DNA from: Omphiscola glabra
Taxonomy: Eukaryota; Mollusca; Gastropoda; Lymnaeidae
Direction of reading: 5' to 3'
Length of the DNA: 64,000 nt
Assembly (NCBI GenBank): GCA_964017045.1
Contig: OZ024795.1
Coordinates: forward strand, 27,318,366 to 27,382,365
Below are positions 54,374-64,000 of the stretch, piece after piece. The translations under genes and the position numbers were made by a program. Under the pieces are notes generated by a model that was not told the origin of the DNA, did no database searches, and worked only from the letters and a program-made list of their open reading frames with translations. The stretch's first letter is position 1, and each line of letters opens with the position of its first letter.

Positions 54374-54962
54374 ATGAAACCTGGGGTAGAATTGATATGA
54401 AGTTGTGGTAGAATTGATATGAAGTTGTGGTAGATTTGATATGAAGCTGGGGTAGAATTGATATGAAGTTGTGGTAGAATTGATATGAAGTTGTGGTAGA
54501 TTTGATATGAAGCTGGGGTAGATTTGATATGAAGCTGGGGTATATTTGATATGAAGTTGTGGTAGATTTGATATGAAGTTGTGGTAGAATTGATATGAAG
54601 TTGTGGTAGATTTGATATGAAGTTGCGGTAGATTTGATATGAAGCTGGGGTAGATTTGATATGAAGCTGGGGTAGATTTGATATGAAGCTGGGGTATATT
54701 TGATATGAAGTTGTGGTAGATTTGATATGAAGTTGCGGTAGATTTGATATGAAGTTGTGGTAGATTTGATATGAAGCTGGGGTAGATTTGATATGAAGCT
54801 GGGGTTGATTTGATATGAAGTTGTGGTAGATTTGATATGAAGTTGTGGTAGATTTGATATGAAGTTGTGGTAGATTTGATATGAAGTTGTGGTAGATTTG
54901 ATATGAAGTTGTGGTAGATTTGATATGAAGTTGTGGTAGATTTGATATGAAGCTGGGGTAAA
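54374..54962. repeat. 22-bp minisatellite, about 27 copies
   Basis: Unit GAAGTTGTGGTAGATTTGAT plus AT. GCTGGGG, TGCGGT and AGAATTG variants recur in matching order (e.g. GTATATTTG at about 54540 and 54693), implying block copying. Confidence 0.97.
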
Positions 54963-54986
54963 GTTCATGTGGTTCATAAACTCTAA

Positions 54987-55120
54987 ATGGCCAAAGGTTA
55001 TCTCATGGCCAAACGTTATCTCATGGCCAAAGGTTATCTCATGGCCAAAGGTTATCTCATGGCCAAAGGTTATATCATGGCCAAAGGTTATCTCATGGCC
55101 AAAGGTTATCTCATGGCCAA
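54987..55120. repeat. 18-bp repeat, 7.5 copies
   Basis: Unit ATGGCCAAAGGTTATCTC, nearly perfect. Confidence 0.96.
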
Positions 55121-55145
55121 TTAATTATCATGTGTTATAACTTAG

Positions 55146-55640
55146 TATCCACATTCTGTATCTTACATTATATCCACATTCTGTATCGACCTTAGTATCC
55201 AAATTCTGTATCTGCCTTTTATATTTACCTTCTGTATCTACCGTTGTATCCACTTTCTGCATCTACCTTTGTATCTACCATTGTATCAACCTTCTGTATC
55301 TACCTTTTTATCTAACTTCTGCATCTACCTTTGTATCAACTTTATGTATCTACCTTTGTATCCACCTTCTGCATCTACCTTTGTATTTACCTTTGTATCC
55401 ACATTCTGCATCTACCTTTGTATTTACCTTTGTATCCACCTTCTGCATCTACCTTTGTATTTACCTTTGTATCCAAATTCTGCATCTACCTTTGTATTTA
55501 CCTTTGTATCCACCTTCTGTATCCACCTTCTGCATCTACCTTTTTATCCACCTTCTGCATCTACCTTTGTATCCACCTTCTGTATCTAGCTTTGTATATC
55601 CACCTTCTGTAACTACCTTGGTATCCACATTCTTTATCTA
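55146..55640. repeat. Compound 12/24-36-bp repeat
   Basis: Made of CTTCTGTATC, CTTCTGCATC and CTACCTTTGTATC modules combined in variable order; the 36-bp combination CATCTACCTTTGTATTTACC plus TTTGTATCCACCTTCTG recurs at 55378-55520. Confidence 0.92.
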
Positions 55641-55978
55641 CTGATGGAAATAGCCTCACCACTCCTCTGGTGGAGAGAGCCTCACCACTCCTCTGATAGA
55701 GAGAGCCTCACCACTCCTCTGAAAGAGAGAGTCTCGCCACTCCTCTGATAGAGAGAGCCTCACCACTCCTCTGATAGAGAGAGTTCCACCACTCCTCTGA
55801 TGAAGAGAGCCTCGCCACTCCTCTGATAGAGAGAGCCTCACCACTCCTCTGAAAGAGAGAGTCTCACCATTCCTCTGATGGAGAGAGCCTCACCACTCCT
55901 CTGAAAGAGAGAGCCTCACCACTCCTCTGATGGAGAGAGCCTCGCCACTCCTCTGATGGAGAGAGCCTCGCCACTCCA
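55641..55978. repeat. 26-bp minisatellite, 13 copies
   Basis: Unit: GAGAGAGCCTCACCACTCCT, CTGATA; GAAAGA/GTCTC variants recur in register. Confidence 0.96.
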
Positions 55979-56297
55979 CTATCTTGATACTCTTGATAAA
56001 CAAACAGATGTGTCATTGACTTTTTTTCTTCTCCAAACCCCATAATTTAGCCGAGGGCGCGCCCTCCCTAATGTGACACCAGCCATAACTTGTCTGCTTG
56101 AGCTAGCGTCTTGTCTTGTGTCTGCTACCAGGCGACGGATAGACAAACTCAAACCAGACATCGCGGAGTAAAAAAATCGCAGCCCTACTCGGAGAACCCG
56201 TTAAGACAGACATTCATTTAAACGAGGTTCCCAGAACGTCACAGATAAATATTAATGTAAATCTGTCGGAACAAAATATTAGGTCAGCAATTTCCGG
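55979..56297. other. Unique sequence; nothing recognised
   Basis: No gene or element end is seen. Confidence 0.45.
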
Positions 56298-56378
56298 TAC
56301 CGGGCCGCGAAAGTGAAAATACCGGGCCGCGAAAGTGAAAATACCGGGCCGCGAAAGTGGAAATACCGGGCCGCGAAA
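56298..56378. repeat. 22-bp GC-rich repeat, 4 copies
   Basis: Unit TACCGGGCCGCGAAAGTGAA plus AA. GGTACCGGGCCGCG is typical of the inner ends of hAT-like elements, so the array may derive from one. Confidence 0.93.
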
Positions 56379-56427
56379 TGAATCTTGAAAACCTAGCTAG
56401 CTATTATTTTCTGTGTTTTGCACCCCC

Positions 56428-56738
56428 CGTCTCTGTGTGTATGTGTCCATTGCTACTCAAGGTTGTCGTCTCTGTGTGTGTGTCCATTGCTACTCAACGT
56501 TGTCGTCTCTGTGTGTGTGTGTCCATTGATACTCAACGTTGTCGTCTCTGTGTGTGTGTGTGTCCGTTGCTACTCAACGGTGTCGTCTCTGTGTGTGTGT
56601 GTCCATTGATACTCAACGTTGTCGTCTCTGTGTGTGTGTGTCCATTGCTACTCAACGGTGTCGTCTCTGTGTGTGTGTCCATTGCTACTCAACGTTGTCG
56701 TCTCTGTGTGTGTGTCCATTGCTACTCAACGTTGTCAT
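56428..56738. repeat. 37-41-bp minisatellite with GT tract, 8 copies
   Basis: Unit: GTCTCTGTGTGTGTGTCCAT, TGCTACTCAACGTTGTC; length differences come from the GT run. Confidence 0.95.
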
Positions 56739-56924
56739 GCCAGGCAAGCACCGGTCCCTGCTGTATTATGTGCTGAATATTATTTTGACTTGAACATGCG
56801 AAGAAACCCGGCTCATTCAATTCACACACATCCCCACACACATCATTCACCTAAAGAATGCATGAGCATTTAAGCCCATACAAATAATCCCACACACAAA
56901 CATACATGCAGTCCCCCACCACGC

Positions 56925-57320
56925 ACACACAATCCAGACCACATCATCCTTCACAAACAATCACACACACACAATCTCAAACACTCAATCCCAAACACAC
57001 ATTCCAAAACACAATCTCAAACACAATCCCAAACACACAATCTCAAACCCACAATCCAAAACACAATCTCAAACACAATCTCAAACACACAATCCCAAAC
57101 ACACAATCTCAAACACACAATCTCAAACACACAATCGCAAACACACAATCCCAAACACAATCTCAAACACACAATCCCAAACACAATCTCAAACACAATC
57201 TCAAACACACAGTCCCAAACACACAGTCCCAAACACACAATCCCAAACACACCACAATCTCAAACACACACTCCCAAACACACAATCCCAAACACACAAT
57301 TCCACACAATCTTGCACAGT
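56925..57320. repeat. 14-bp CA-rich minisatellite, about 26 copies
   Basis: Unit ACACAATCTCAAAC alternating with ACACAATCCCAAAC and shortened AACACAATC forms; CACAC-rich flanks continue to 57450. Confidence 0.93.
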
Positions 57321-58134
57321 GAATTGCACCCACAAAAATCCATACACGGGTTTAAAAAAAATATGCCCAGTGAAGCTCACACATGTCTGCAGACACAATG
57401 TCTCACACACTTCTTAACTACACACACCATGTCACACACACACGCTCTACCACAGTACGCACAATATGGTCATGTAACTAAACGTTGGCGATTGCAAAAT
57501 GAAAGGCAATTGAAGTTTTGAAATATAAACACATATATATCTATATATAAATTGTTAGTTAAATAACAATTGAAATAAGTGATAAATAGCAAGGAACTAT
57601 TCACTATACACCACGAACAAGTAACCACAAAATGATGGCTAGCCCATTGTCCCAAAGCTCTCTTGGGAATTGTTTATACAATAATGAATAAATGATAGTC
57701 TGCATTGTAGTGTAGCAGTCGAAAATCTGATTGCCTCGACTTAAACCACCCCCCCCCCTCCTTTGCTCCACCCACCCACCCACACAGGCGTGAGCACTCC
57801 AGCCATTGTCCCGGTAAGAACTGGGTCAACTATGTGCTTGCCCCCAGGATATGTGTTATGTAGTCGGGGTCACGCAATGCAGTAGGTCTCTCTCCCCCCT
57901 CCCTTTTACGGCGGATATCAGTTTACAAAGTATATTAGTGTTAGTGTTGGTTTTTTTGGGGGGACACCACCGCTATTGTAGTTATGTGTGCATAAATTTG
58001 CATATTTTACTGTTTCATTTTAAACGTGAATTTTACACACCTCATGGGATGAAATTTAAATGTATAATCAAATTTTTAAAAATAAATGATAGAAATAAAT
58101 AGAAAAAAACACTCACACTCACTTAACATGAAAG
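57321..58134. other. Unique sequence; nothing recognised
   Basis: (CACA) patches to 57450; C11 near 57748; (CCCA)n near 57768-57784. No gene is seen. Confidence 0.45.
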
Positions 58135-58598
58135 CTGTAGCTGCTCGTCAGGGCCGTGTAGCTGCTCGTCAGGGCCGTGTAGCTGCTCGTCAGGCCCGTG
58201 TAGCTGCTCGTCAGGGCCGTGTAGCTGCTCGTCAGGGCCGTGTAGCTGCTCGTCAGGGCCGTGTAGCTGCTCGTCAGGCCCGTGTAGCTGCTCGTCAGGG
58301 CCGTGTAGCTGCTCGTCAGGGCCGTGTAGCTGCTCGTCAGGGCCGTGTAGCTGCTCATCAGGGCCGTGTAGCTGCTCATCAGGGCCGTGTAGCTGCTCGT
58401 CAGGGCCGTGTAGCTGCTCGTCAGGGCCGTGTAGCTGCTCATCAGGGCCGTGTAGCTGCTCGTCAGGGCCGTGTAGCTGCTCGTCAGGGCCGTGTAGCTG
58501 CTCGTCAGGGCCGTGTAGCTGCTCGTCAGGGCCGTGTAGCTGCTCGTCAGGGCCGTGTAGCTGCTCGTCAGGGCCGTGTAGCTGCTCGTCAGGGCCGT
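58135..58598. repeat. 21-bp minisatellite, 22 copies
   Basis: Unit GTGTAGCTGCTCGTCAGGGC plus C. Markers: GGCCCGT at 58191 and 58275 (84 bp, 4 units) and CTCATCA at three places. With 21 divisible by 3, frames on both strands stay open (58086-58640 plus; 58123-58626 minus). Confidence 0.98.
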
Positions 58599-58934
58599 CG
58601 CAGGAATTCTGGAAGCCCGGTGCCACTTTTCGGGCTGTAGCCCCCTGCCACTGCGTTCAAAGTTATTTTTTTATTTTCTTCACCTCATCACAACTTCAGG
58701 GACCCCTTAAATATCCTAGCCCCCCCCCCCATAATATGCTGTAGCCGGCATCTCTTATTGGGTTCATTGACATCGGCGGCATCCATTTTCACAAACTTCA
58801 TAAACAGTTGCTCTCTCTTTGTAGACCAGGGGGTCTCAAGCGATTGCGAGAGTTTCATGATGGTGATGGGATGGCCACAGAACGTTCTTAGCATCATAAT
58901 TGAGCGACGTCTGCTGAGCAACGTATCTTTGCAG
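58599..58934. other. Unique sequence with hAT-like terminus
   Basis: CAGGGGGTCTCAAGCGATTG at 58827 resembles the terminus at 44049. C10 near 58720. The minus frame 58688-58921 has no recognised family. Confidence 0.45.
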
Positions 58935-59118
58935 TTTTCTCTGTACAGATGTTCTCAGTGGCTCATACATATACACTCAACGGGCTCATACATATAAACT
59001 CAGTGGCTCATACATATACACTCAGAGGCTCATACATATACACTCAGAGGCTCATACATATACACTCAGTGGCCCAATGTGGCTTTGTAGTTTTCTCTGT
59101 ACAGATGTTCTCAGTGGT
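58935..59118. repeat. 22-bp repeat (5 copies) nested in a longer duplication
   Basis: CTCATACATATACACTCAGT units fill 58962-59073. TTTTCTCTGTACAGATGTTC followed by TCAGTGG flanks them on both sides (58935 and 59091). Confidence 0.92.
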
Positions 59119-59509
59119 CCATACATATGCACGTTTAACTGGATCCCATTTTCTTGCAAATTGCAACCCCGCTGATTTTGTAGAAAAATGCACCCTTAGT
59201 ACGAAGTTGCTGAAAGTATTCCGTGGGTAAACCGTTCCCTTAGTGACCGGTTCAGAAAAACTGTATTATAATTTTATTTTTTTAAACACGTCTCGAAACA
59301 TTTCCACAAGGTTTACCACAATGTAACATCGAATATTGAAGAAACCGATGTACTGTGTGCTGAGAGGGCATCCGAGAAGATTTATAATGGAAATAAATGA
59401 ACTAAAATATTAGGTACATTAAATCAATAAGTTTGTAAAAAAAAATCACAATTTTACTTAAATATCATGTTATTTCCTGTTTTGTTTGCAACAGCACCTC
59501 AAAACTCTC
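59119..59509. other. Unique AT-rich sequence; nothing recognised
   Basis: No gene or element end is seen. Confidence 0.45.
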
Positions 59510-59790
59510 TCCAACCACACTACCCACATGACCCGGTCCACCCACAACTCCCACACCACCCACACCAACCACTCCACTCACTCCACCCACAGCACCAAAT
59601 CCACCCACACCACTCACACCACCCACTCAACCCACTCCACACACGACCGTGTCACATCACGTACACCACTCACTCTAACCACAGCAACCCACTCCACCAC
59701 GCTACCCACACCACCCACTCTACCCACAGCACCCATTCCACCTACACCACCCACTCCACACACTCCATCCACACCACCCACTGTCTTTCC
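59510..59790. repeat. CCACAC/CCACTC-type imperfect repeat
   Basis: Irregular CCACACCACCCACTCC modules on a CCA/CAC trinucleotide background; threonine/histidine-rich open frames result. Confidence 0.9.
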
Positions 59791-60583
59791 CTTCTTGTCT
59801 TCTCGGCCTTTATGTTAAAGGCTTGTTCCAACCCGTTTTTTTGTATATTTACTTTTATGTCTTATTTAATAGATAGGATGAATATTACGCAAAATTAAAA
59901 TTTAATTGTTTTTTAAATGCCATAAAATTCCCCAAATCTTTGTCTCTGTTTTATAAAAAAAAAATCAAATTTATTACACATCACATTAACGTATTTTTTT
60001 CTCGATTTTTACATTATAATATTCGCTATCTTTGGATTCATTATTTTTATTTACGCTTTTTGCTTATATATTTCTTTATCTCTCAAAGATTTTGCGGGTC
60101 CTTGTTTGACTAATTAAGTCAAAATTTAAAACATTTTAATCCAAGGAAAGCTGCTCTATAAGAGACTCTATTTCAGTTACATTCGTTAAAATGGTGTGAA
60201 AAAAGAAAAGTTCTGACGATACAAGAATCGATACTGCGATATAAGAAGCGGTAATTGCGATATTGTAAATATGTTTCCACAGGTAACACTTTATTGTCTC
60301 CATTCTTTTTCAATATTTTAGCAGCGGATAATTCAAAGAAATTTATGTTTCGTCCAGTTACCTGACCTACAACCTTTCGATGTATTTAACGGTTTTTCCT
60401 AACGAGAACACTGTACTACGTCAACTGTGAACGTGAGAACTGAATATTTTGAGGACCACGAATGCCATTACTGCACTCTCCTGTGGCGCCGGCTAGCACT
60501 TATGTGTAGGAACCATTTTCATAATCCGCCTTGCTTCTAAGTTCACTCACAGCATACCGACACTGGAAATTTACGCTACTTAT
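59791..60583. other. Unique AT-rich sequence; nothing recognised
   Basis: No open frame, repeat or element end is seen. Confidence 0.45.
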
Positions 60584-61156
60584 TGCAATGTGCTACATAC
60601 ATTCTGAGGTCCTTACTGCACCGTGCTACATACATTCTGAGGTCCTTACTGCTCCGTGCGACACACATTCTGAGGTCCTTACTGCTCCGTGCTACACACA
60701 TTCTGAGGTCCTTACTGCTCCGTGCTACACACATACTACGCCCCTTACTGCACCGTGCTACACACATTCTGAGGTCCTTACTGCTCCGTGCTACACACAT
60801 ACTACGCCCCTTACTGCACCGTGCTACACACATACTACGCCCCTTACTGCACCGTGCTACACACATACTACGCCCCTTACAGCACCGTGCTACACACATA
60901 CTACGCCCCTTACTGCACCGTGCTACACACATACTACGCCCCTTACTGCACCGTGCTACACACATACTACGCCCCTTACTGCACCGTGCTACACACATAC
61001 TACGCCCTTTACTGCACCGTGCTACACACATACTACGCCCCTTACTGCACCGTGCTACAAACATACTACGCCCCTTACTTCACCGTGCTACACACATACT
61101 ACGCCCCTTACTGCACCGTGCTACACACATACTACGCCCCTTACTGCACCGTGTAA
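60584..61156. repeat. 33-bp minisatellite of two subtypes, about 17 copies
   Basis: Type A holds ATTCTGAGGTCCTTACTGCT, type B ATACTACGCCCCTTACTGCA; both share CCGTGCTACACAC. Order along the array is A,A,A,A,B,A, then all B. 33 is divisible by 3, so frames stay open on both strands. Confidence 0.97.
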
Positions 61157-61203
61157 CATAAACAGTGTGCGCTTTGCCCATAATATTTAACCTGATGGTC
61201 TCA

Positions 61204-61392
61204 TTACTGTGTTGTTATAATGTGTTACTGTGTTAATATAATGTGTTACTGTGTTGTTATAATGTGTTACTGAGTTGTTATAATGTGTTACTGAGTTGTT
61301 ATAATGTGTTACTGTGTTGTTATAATGTGTTACTGAGTTGTTATAATGTGTTACTGAGTTGTTATAATGTGTTACTGTGTTGTTATAATGTG
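61204..61392. repeat. 21-bp minisatellite, 9 copies
   Basis: Unit GTTATAATGTGTTACTGTGT plus T, with TGAGTT versions; the order TGTG, TGAG, TGAG repeats. Confidence 0.95.
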
Positions 61393-61449
61393 TGGTTATT
61401 GTAATGCTTGTTTTAACACTTTCATATCTCCTTCAATGGGTTTGGTTAA

Positions 61450-61550
61450 AGGTGGCTTAAGCAAACCATTGTGTCCACAACATTCACATCTAGAAGGCAA
61501 CCTTAGCAAACCATTGTGTCCAAGACCTTCACATCTCGAAGGAAACCTTT
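61450..61550. repeat. 48-bp direct duplication, 2 copies
   Basis: AGCAAACCATTGTGTCCA, then a variable CAACATT/AGACCTT part and CACATCTAGAAGG..AACCT, twice. Confidence 0.92.
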
Positions 61551-61672
61551 AAAAAAAGGGGGGGGGGGACATTTTTGTATATATATATTATCTGAATTAT
61601 GTATTCCATGTTTTATTTAATATTTTTTTTAGACGGTGGAGGGATGCTAACAAAGTGAACTTCTTAAATTTC

Positions 61673-61956
61673 ATAGATCTTTCTAACATAGATCTTTCTA
61701 ACATAGATCTTTCTAACATAGATCTTTCTAACATAGATCTTTCTAACATAGATCTTTCTAACATAGATCTTTCTAACATAGATCTTTCTAACATAAATCT
61801 TTCTAACATAGATCTTTCTAACATAGATCTTTCTAACATAGATCTTTCTAACATAGATCTTTCTAACATAGATCTTTCTAACATAGATCTTTCTAACATA
61901 GATCTTTCTAACATAAATCTTTCTAACATAGATCTTTCTAACATAGATCTTTCTAA
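61673..61956. repeat. 15-bp minisatellite, 19 copies, near-perfect
   Basis: Unit ATAGATCTTTCTAAC. The only variant, AAATCT, occurs at 61795 and again exactly 120 bp later at 61915. Confidence 0.98.
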
Positions 61957-62280
61957 CAAAGTATTTTTTGTTTTTTTTGCTGTCGCTTTTATGTCCTTCT
62001 ATATTTCTCTAATTCTTCTTTAATATTTGTGTTTTTAAAAGTTATCTATAAACTGTGACGTGCAAAAGGGGGGAAGGGGTGGAGCTTCCGTCCGGAGCCA
62101 TCTTGAGAGCGCGCCAAAATCGTATTTTGGTGCTAAACATGTGTATTAATATACTTTGGGGGGAGGGGGATAAGGTGTCAAAATTTAAGCTTTGCCCCGG
62201 GCGCAGGTTTTATTCTCTACTAGCCTGTCGCTATAATGCACTGCTTTTGTAATGGCACACAGCCTTGGTGTGATCAGACA
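61957..62280. other. Unique sequence with GC-rich element fragment
   Basis: GGAGCCATCTTGAGAGCGCG (62094) and TTTGCCCCGGGCGCAGGTTT (62192) resemble dispersed fragments near 21185 and 24852. No gene is seen. Confidence 0.45.
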
Positions 62281-62715
62281 CAGTGTGGGCGCCACTTGCA
62301 ATGAACCTATTTGTAAATACATAGTGTGGGCGCCACTTAGAAGTTGACCTGTTTGTCAAGACACGGTGTGGGCGCCACTTAGAAGTTGGCCTGTATGTCA
62401 AGACACGGTGTGGGCGCCACTTAGAAGTTAGCCTGTATGTCAAGACACGGTGTGGGCGCCACTTAGAAGTTGGCCTGTATGTCAAGACACAGTGTGGGCG
62501 CCACTTGAAGTTAACCTGTATGTCAAGACACAGTGTGTGCGCCACTTAGAAGTTGGCCTGTATGTCAAGACACAGTGTGGGCGCCACTTAAAGTTAACAT
62601 TTTTTGTTAAGACATGGTGTGGGCGCCACTTGAAGTTAACATTTTTTGTTAAGACATGGTGTGGGCGCCATTTGAATGTAACCTTTTTGTCAGGACACGG
62701 GTGCAACTTGAAGTT
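62281..62715. repeat. 42-bp minisatellite, 10 copies
   Basis: Unit: GTGTGGGCGCCACTTAGAAG, TTGGCCTGTATGTCAAGACA, CG. Two right-hand copies change to TTAACATTTTTTGTTAAGAC. Confidence 0.96.
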
Positions 62716-62880
62716 AGCCTATTTAGAATACTAGCACTCTAATCTGCTTACGACGCTGTGTACTTGTTTATATTATATGGTATGCGCAATGTCTTATACT
62801 TTAATGGGTAAATCTTAATTATATATATTTTTTTTAAATTTCAACATTTATTGGGGCACAATTTCGGTTCTTGCCGTAGC

Positions 62881-62957
62881 GCCGTATGTCATCGGGCGCC
62901 GTATGTCATCGGGCGCCGTATGTCATCGGGCGCCGTATGTCTTCGAGCGCCGTATGT
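62881..62957. repeat. 17-bp repeat, about 4.5 copies
   Basis: Unit GTATGTCATCGGGCGCC. Confidence 0.94.
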
Positions 62958-63078
62958 CCACAGTTAGCATCTGTGTACCATCAGCATTATTTAACCTTTT
63001 TCTTATATTTATTTATTTTTTTTCTTTGCAGCGACAATTTTTTAGCTGATCATATTCCGTTACAACGTAGGCTGCTCT

Positions 63079-63251
63079 ATCCATATTGTACCTATTGGCA
63101 GTATCCATATTGTACCTATTGGCAGTATCCATATTGTACCTATTGGCAGTATCCATATTGTCCCTATTGGCAGTATCCATATTGTACCTATTGGCAGTAT
63201 CCATATTGTACCTATTGGCAGTATCCATATTGTACCTATTTGCAGTATCCA
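63079..63251. repeat. 24-bp repeat, 7 copies
   Basis: Unit ATCCATATTGTACCTATTGG plus CAGT; one copy has GTCCC, otherwise near-perfect. Confidence 0.97.
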
Positions 63252-63426
63252 AATCATAAATATGAAGTAGTCACATGAATGGTATAGTTGTAATCATGAC
63301 CAGTGGCATCCCATCAGAAGAAACCAGTCAGTGACGGCGCGCCGGGTGATTGTGGCACCTGTCTGAAGTCAAACAAAGCTATTGATCAGTGTTCGGCTCA
63401 TAACGAGTATTTGTTCCGTTATATTG

Positions 63427-64000
63427 CTCTCCTGTGGCCCTGCATCTCTAACTAATGTGCTCTGTTGTGGCCTGCAGGCCTTGCATCTCTAACTGATGTG
63501 CTCTCCTGTGGCCTGCAGGCCCTGCATCTCTAACTGATGTGCTCTCTTGTGGCCTGCAGGCCCTGCATCTCTAACTGATGTGCTCTCCTGTGGCCTGCAG
63601 GCCCTGCATCTCTAACTGATGTGCTCTCCTGTGGCCTGCAGGCCCTGCATCTCTAACTGATGTGCTCTCCTGTGGCCTGCAGGCCCTGCATCTCTAACTG
63701 ATGTGCTCTCTTGTGGCCTGCAGGCCCTGCATCTCTAACTAATGTGCTCTCCTGTGGCCTGCAGGCCTTGCATCTCTAACTGATGTGCTCTCTTGTGGCC
63801 TGCAGGCCCTGCATCTCTAACTGATGTGCTCTCCTGTGGCCTGCAGGCCCTGCATCTCTAACTGATGTGCTCTCTTGTGGCCTGCAGGCCTTGCATCTCT
63901 AACTGATGTGCTCTCCTGTGGCCTGCAGGCCCTGCATCTCTAACTGATGTGCTCTCCTGTGGCCTGCAGGACCTGCATGTCTAACTGATGTGCTCTCCTG
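63427..64000. repeat. 41-bp minisatellite, at least 14 copies, cut by window end
   Basis: Unit: CTGCATCTCTAACTGATGTG, CTCTCCTGTGGCCTGCAGGC, C. CTTGTGG and CCTTGCA variants recur about every three to four copies. It continues past 64000. Confidence 0.97.

Noticed and set aside
58086..58640. Repeat protein AARQGRV or GPDEQLH
   Set aside because: Both strands are open because the 21-bp unit lacks stops; nothing favours either strand.
1..64000. tRNA, rRNA or snRNA genes
   Set aside because: I looked for T-loop (GGTTCGA) and other hallmark motifs by eye and found none in a plausible setting; a covariance-model search would be decisive.
1..64000. Assembly artefact explaining the arrays
   Set aside because: Rejected as a sole cause because most arrays have internal variants in ordered patterns. 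Copy numbers of the perfect arrays (44346, 52505, 61673) may still be wrong.

Overview
The window looks like intergenic DNA of an animal, most likely a mollusc (gastropod-like). Organism reasoning: there are no bacterial-style gene clusters. The recognisable protein remnants all come from metazoan retroelements: two LINE 3' ends and one Penelope-like element with a GIY-YIG domain. Short hAT-type DNA elements with 8-bp target duplications are present. The LINE ending in a GAA-rich tail, the LINE ending in a GATGAT-type tail and the hAT termini resemble repeats I associate with mollusc genomes. The phylum is inference; the sequence does not name the species.

The dominant content is tandem repeats. 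I count about 90 separate arrays, almost all minisatellites with units of 11-85 bp. My called spans sum to roughly 27 kb, about two fifths of the window. Nearly every array has a different unit, so this is not one satellite but a field of independent local expansions. Large arrays: 5945-6746 (22 bp), 9270-10350 (20 bp), 13903-14727 (16 bp), 22171-23240 (about 57 bp), 31199-31839 (27 bp), 35631-36254 (15 bp), 39968-41080 (27-30 bp), 41992-42716 (18 bp), 54374-54962 (22 bp), 60584-61156 (33 bp) and 63427-64000 (41 bp, running off the end). Homopolymer G or C tracts of 9-19 bases recur throughout.

Mobile elements sit between the arrays. 1-6 kb holds a LINE 3' end with a likely target duplication, a Penelope-like fragment ending at a GA microsatellite, and a SPIN-like hAT MITE with a perfect 8-bp duplication. 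19.7-26 kb holds a hAT-like fragment whose interior has become a minisatellite, and two copies of a palindromic MITE, one of only 71 bp with a perfect 8-bp duplication. 28.7 kb has a reverse-strand LINE end that runs into an array. 38-45 kb has two more SPIN-like copies and a MITE with CAG.GGCGTAG termini.

I find no convincing host gene. Two weak candidates are reported at low confidence: a possible exon at 39497-39636 and a 70-codon open frame at 15609-15821. Long open frames inside arrays arise because the units are divisible by 3, or because three units are, and they lack stops; I do not call them genes. No rRNA, tRNA, CRISPR array or promoter could be supported.
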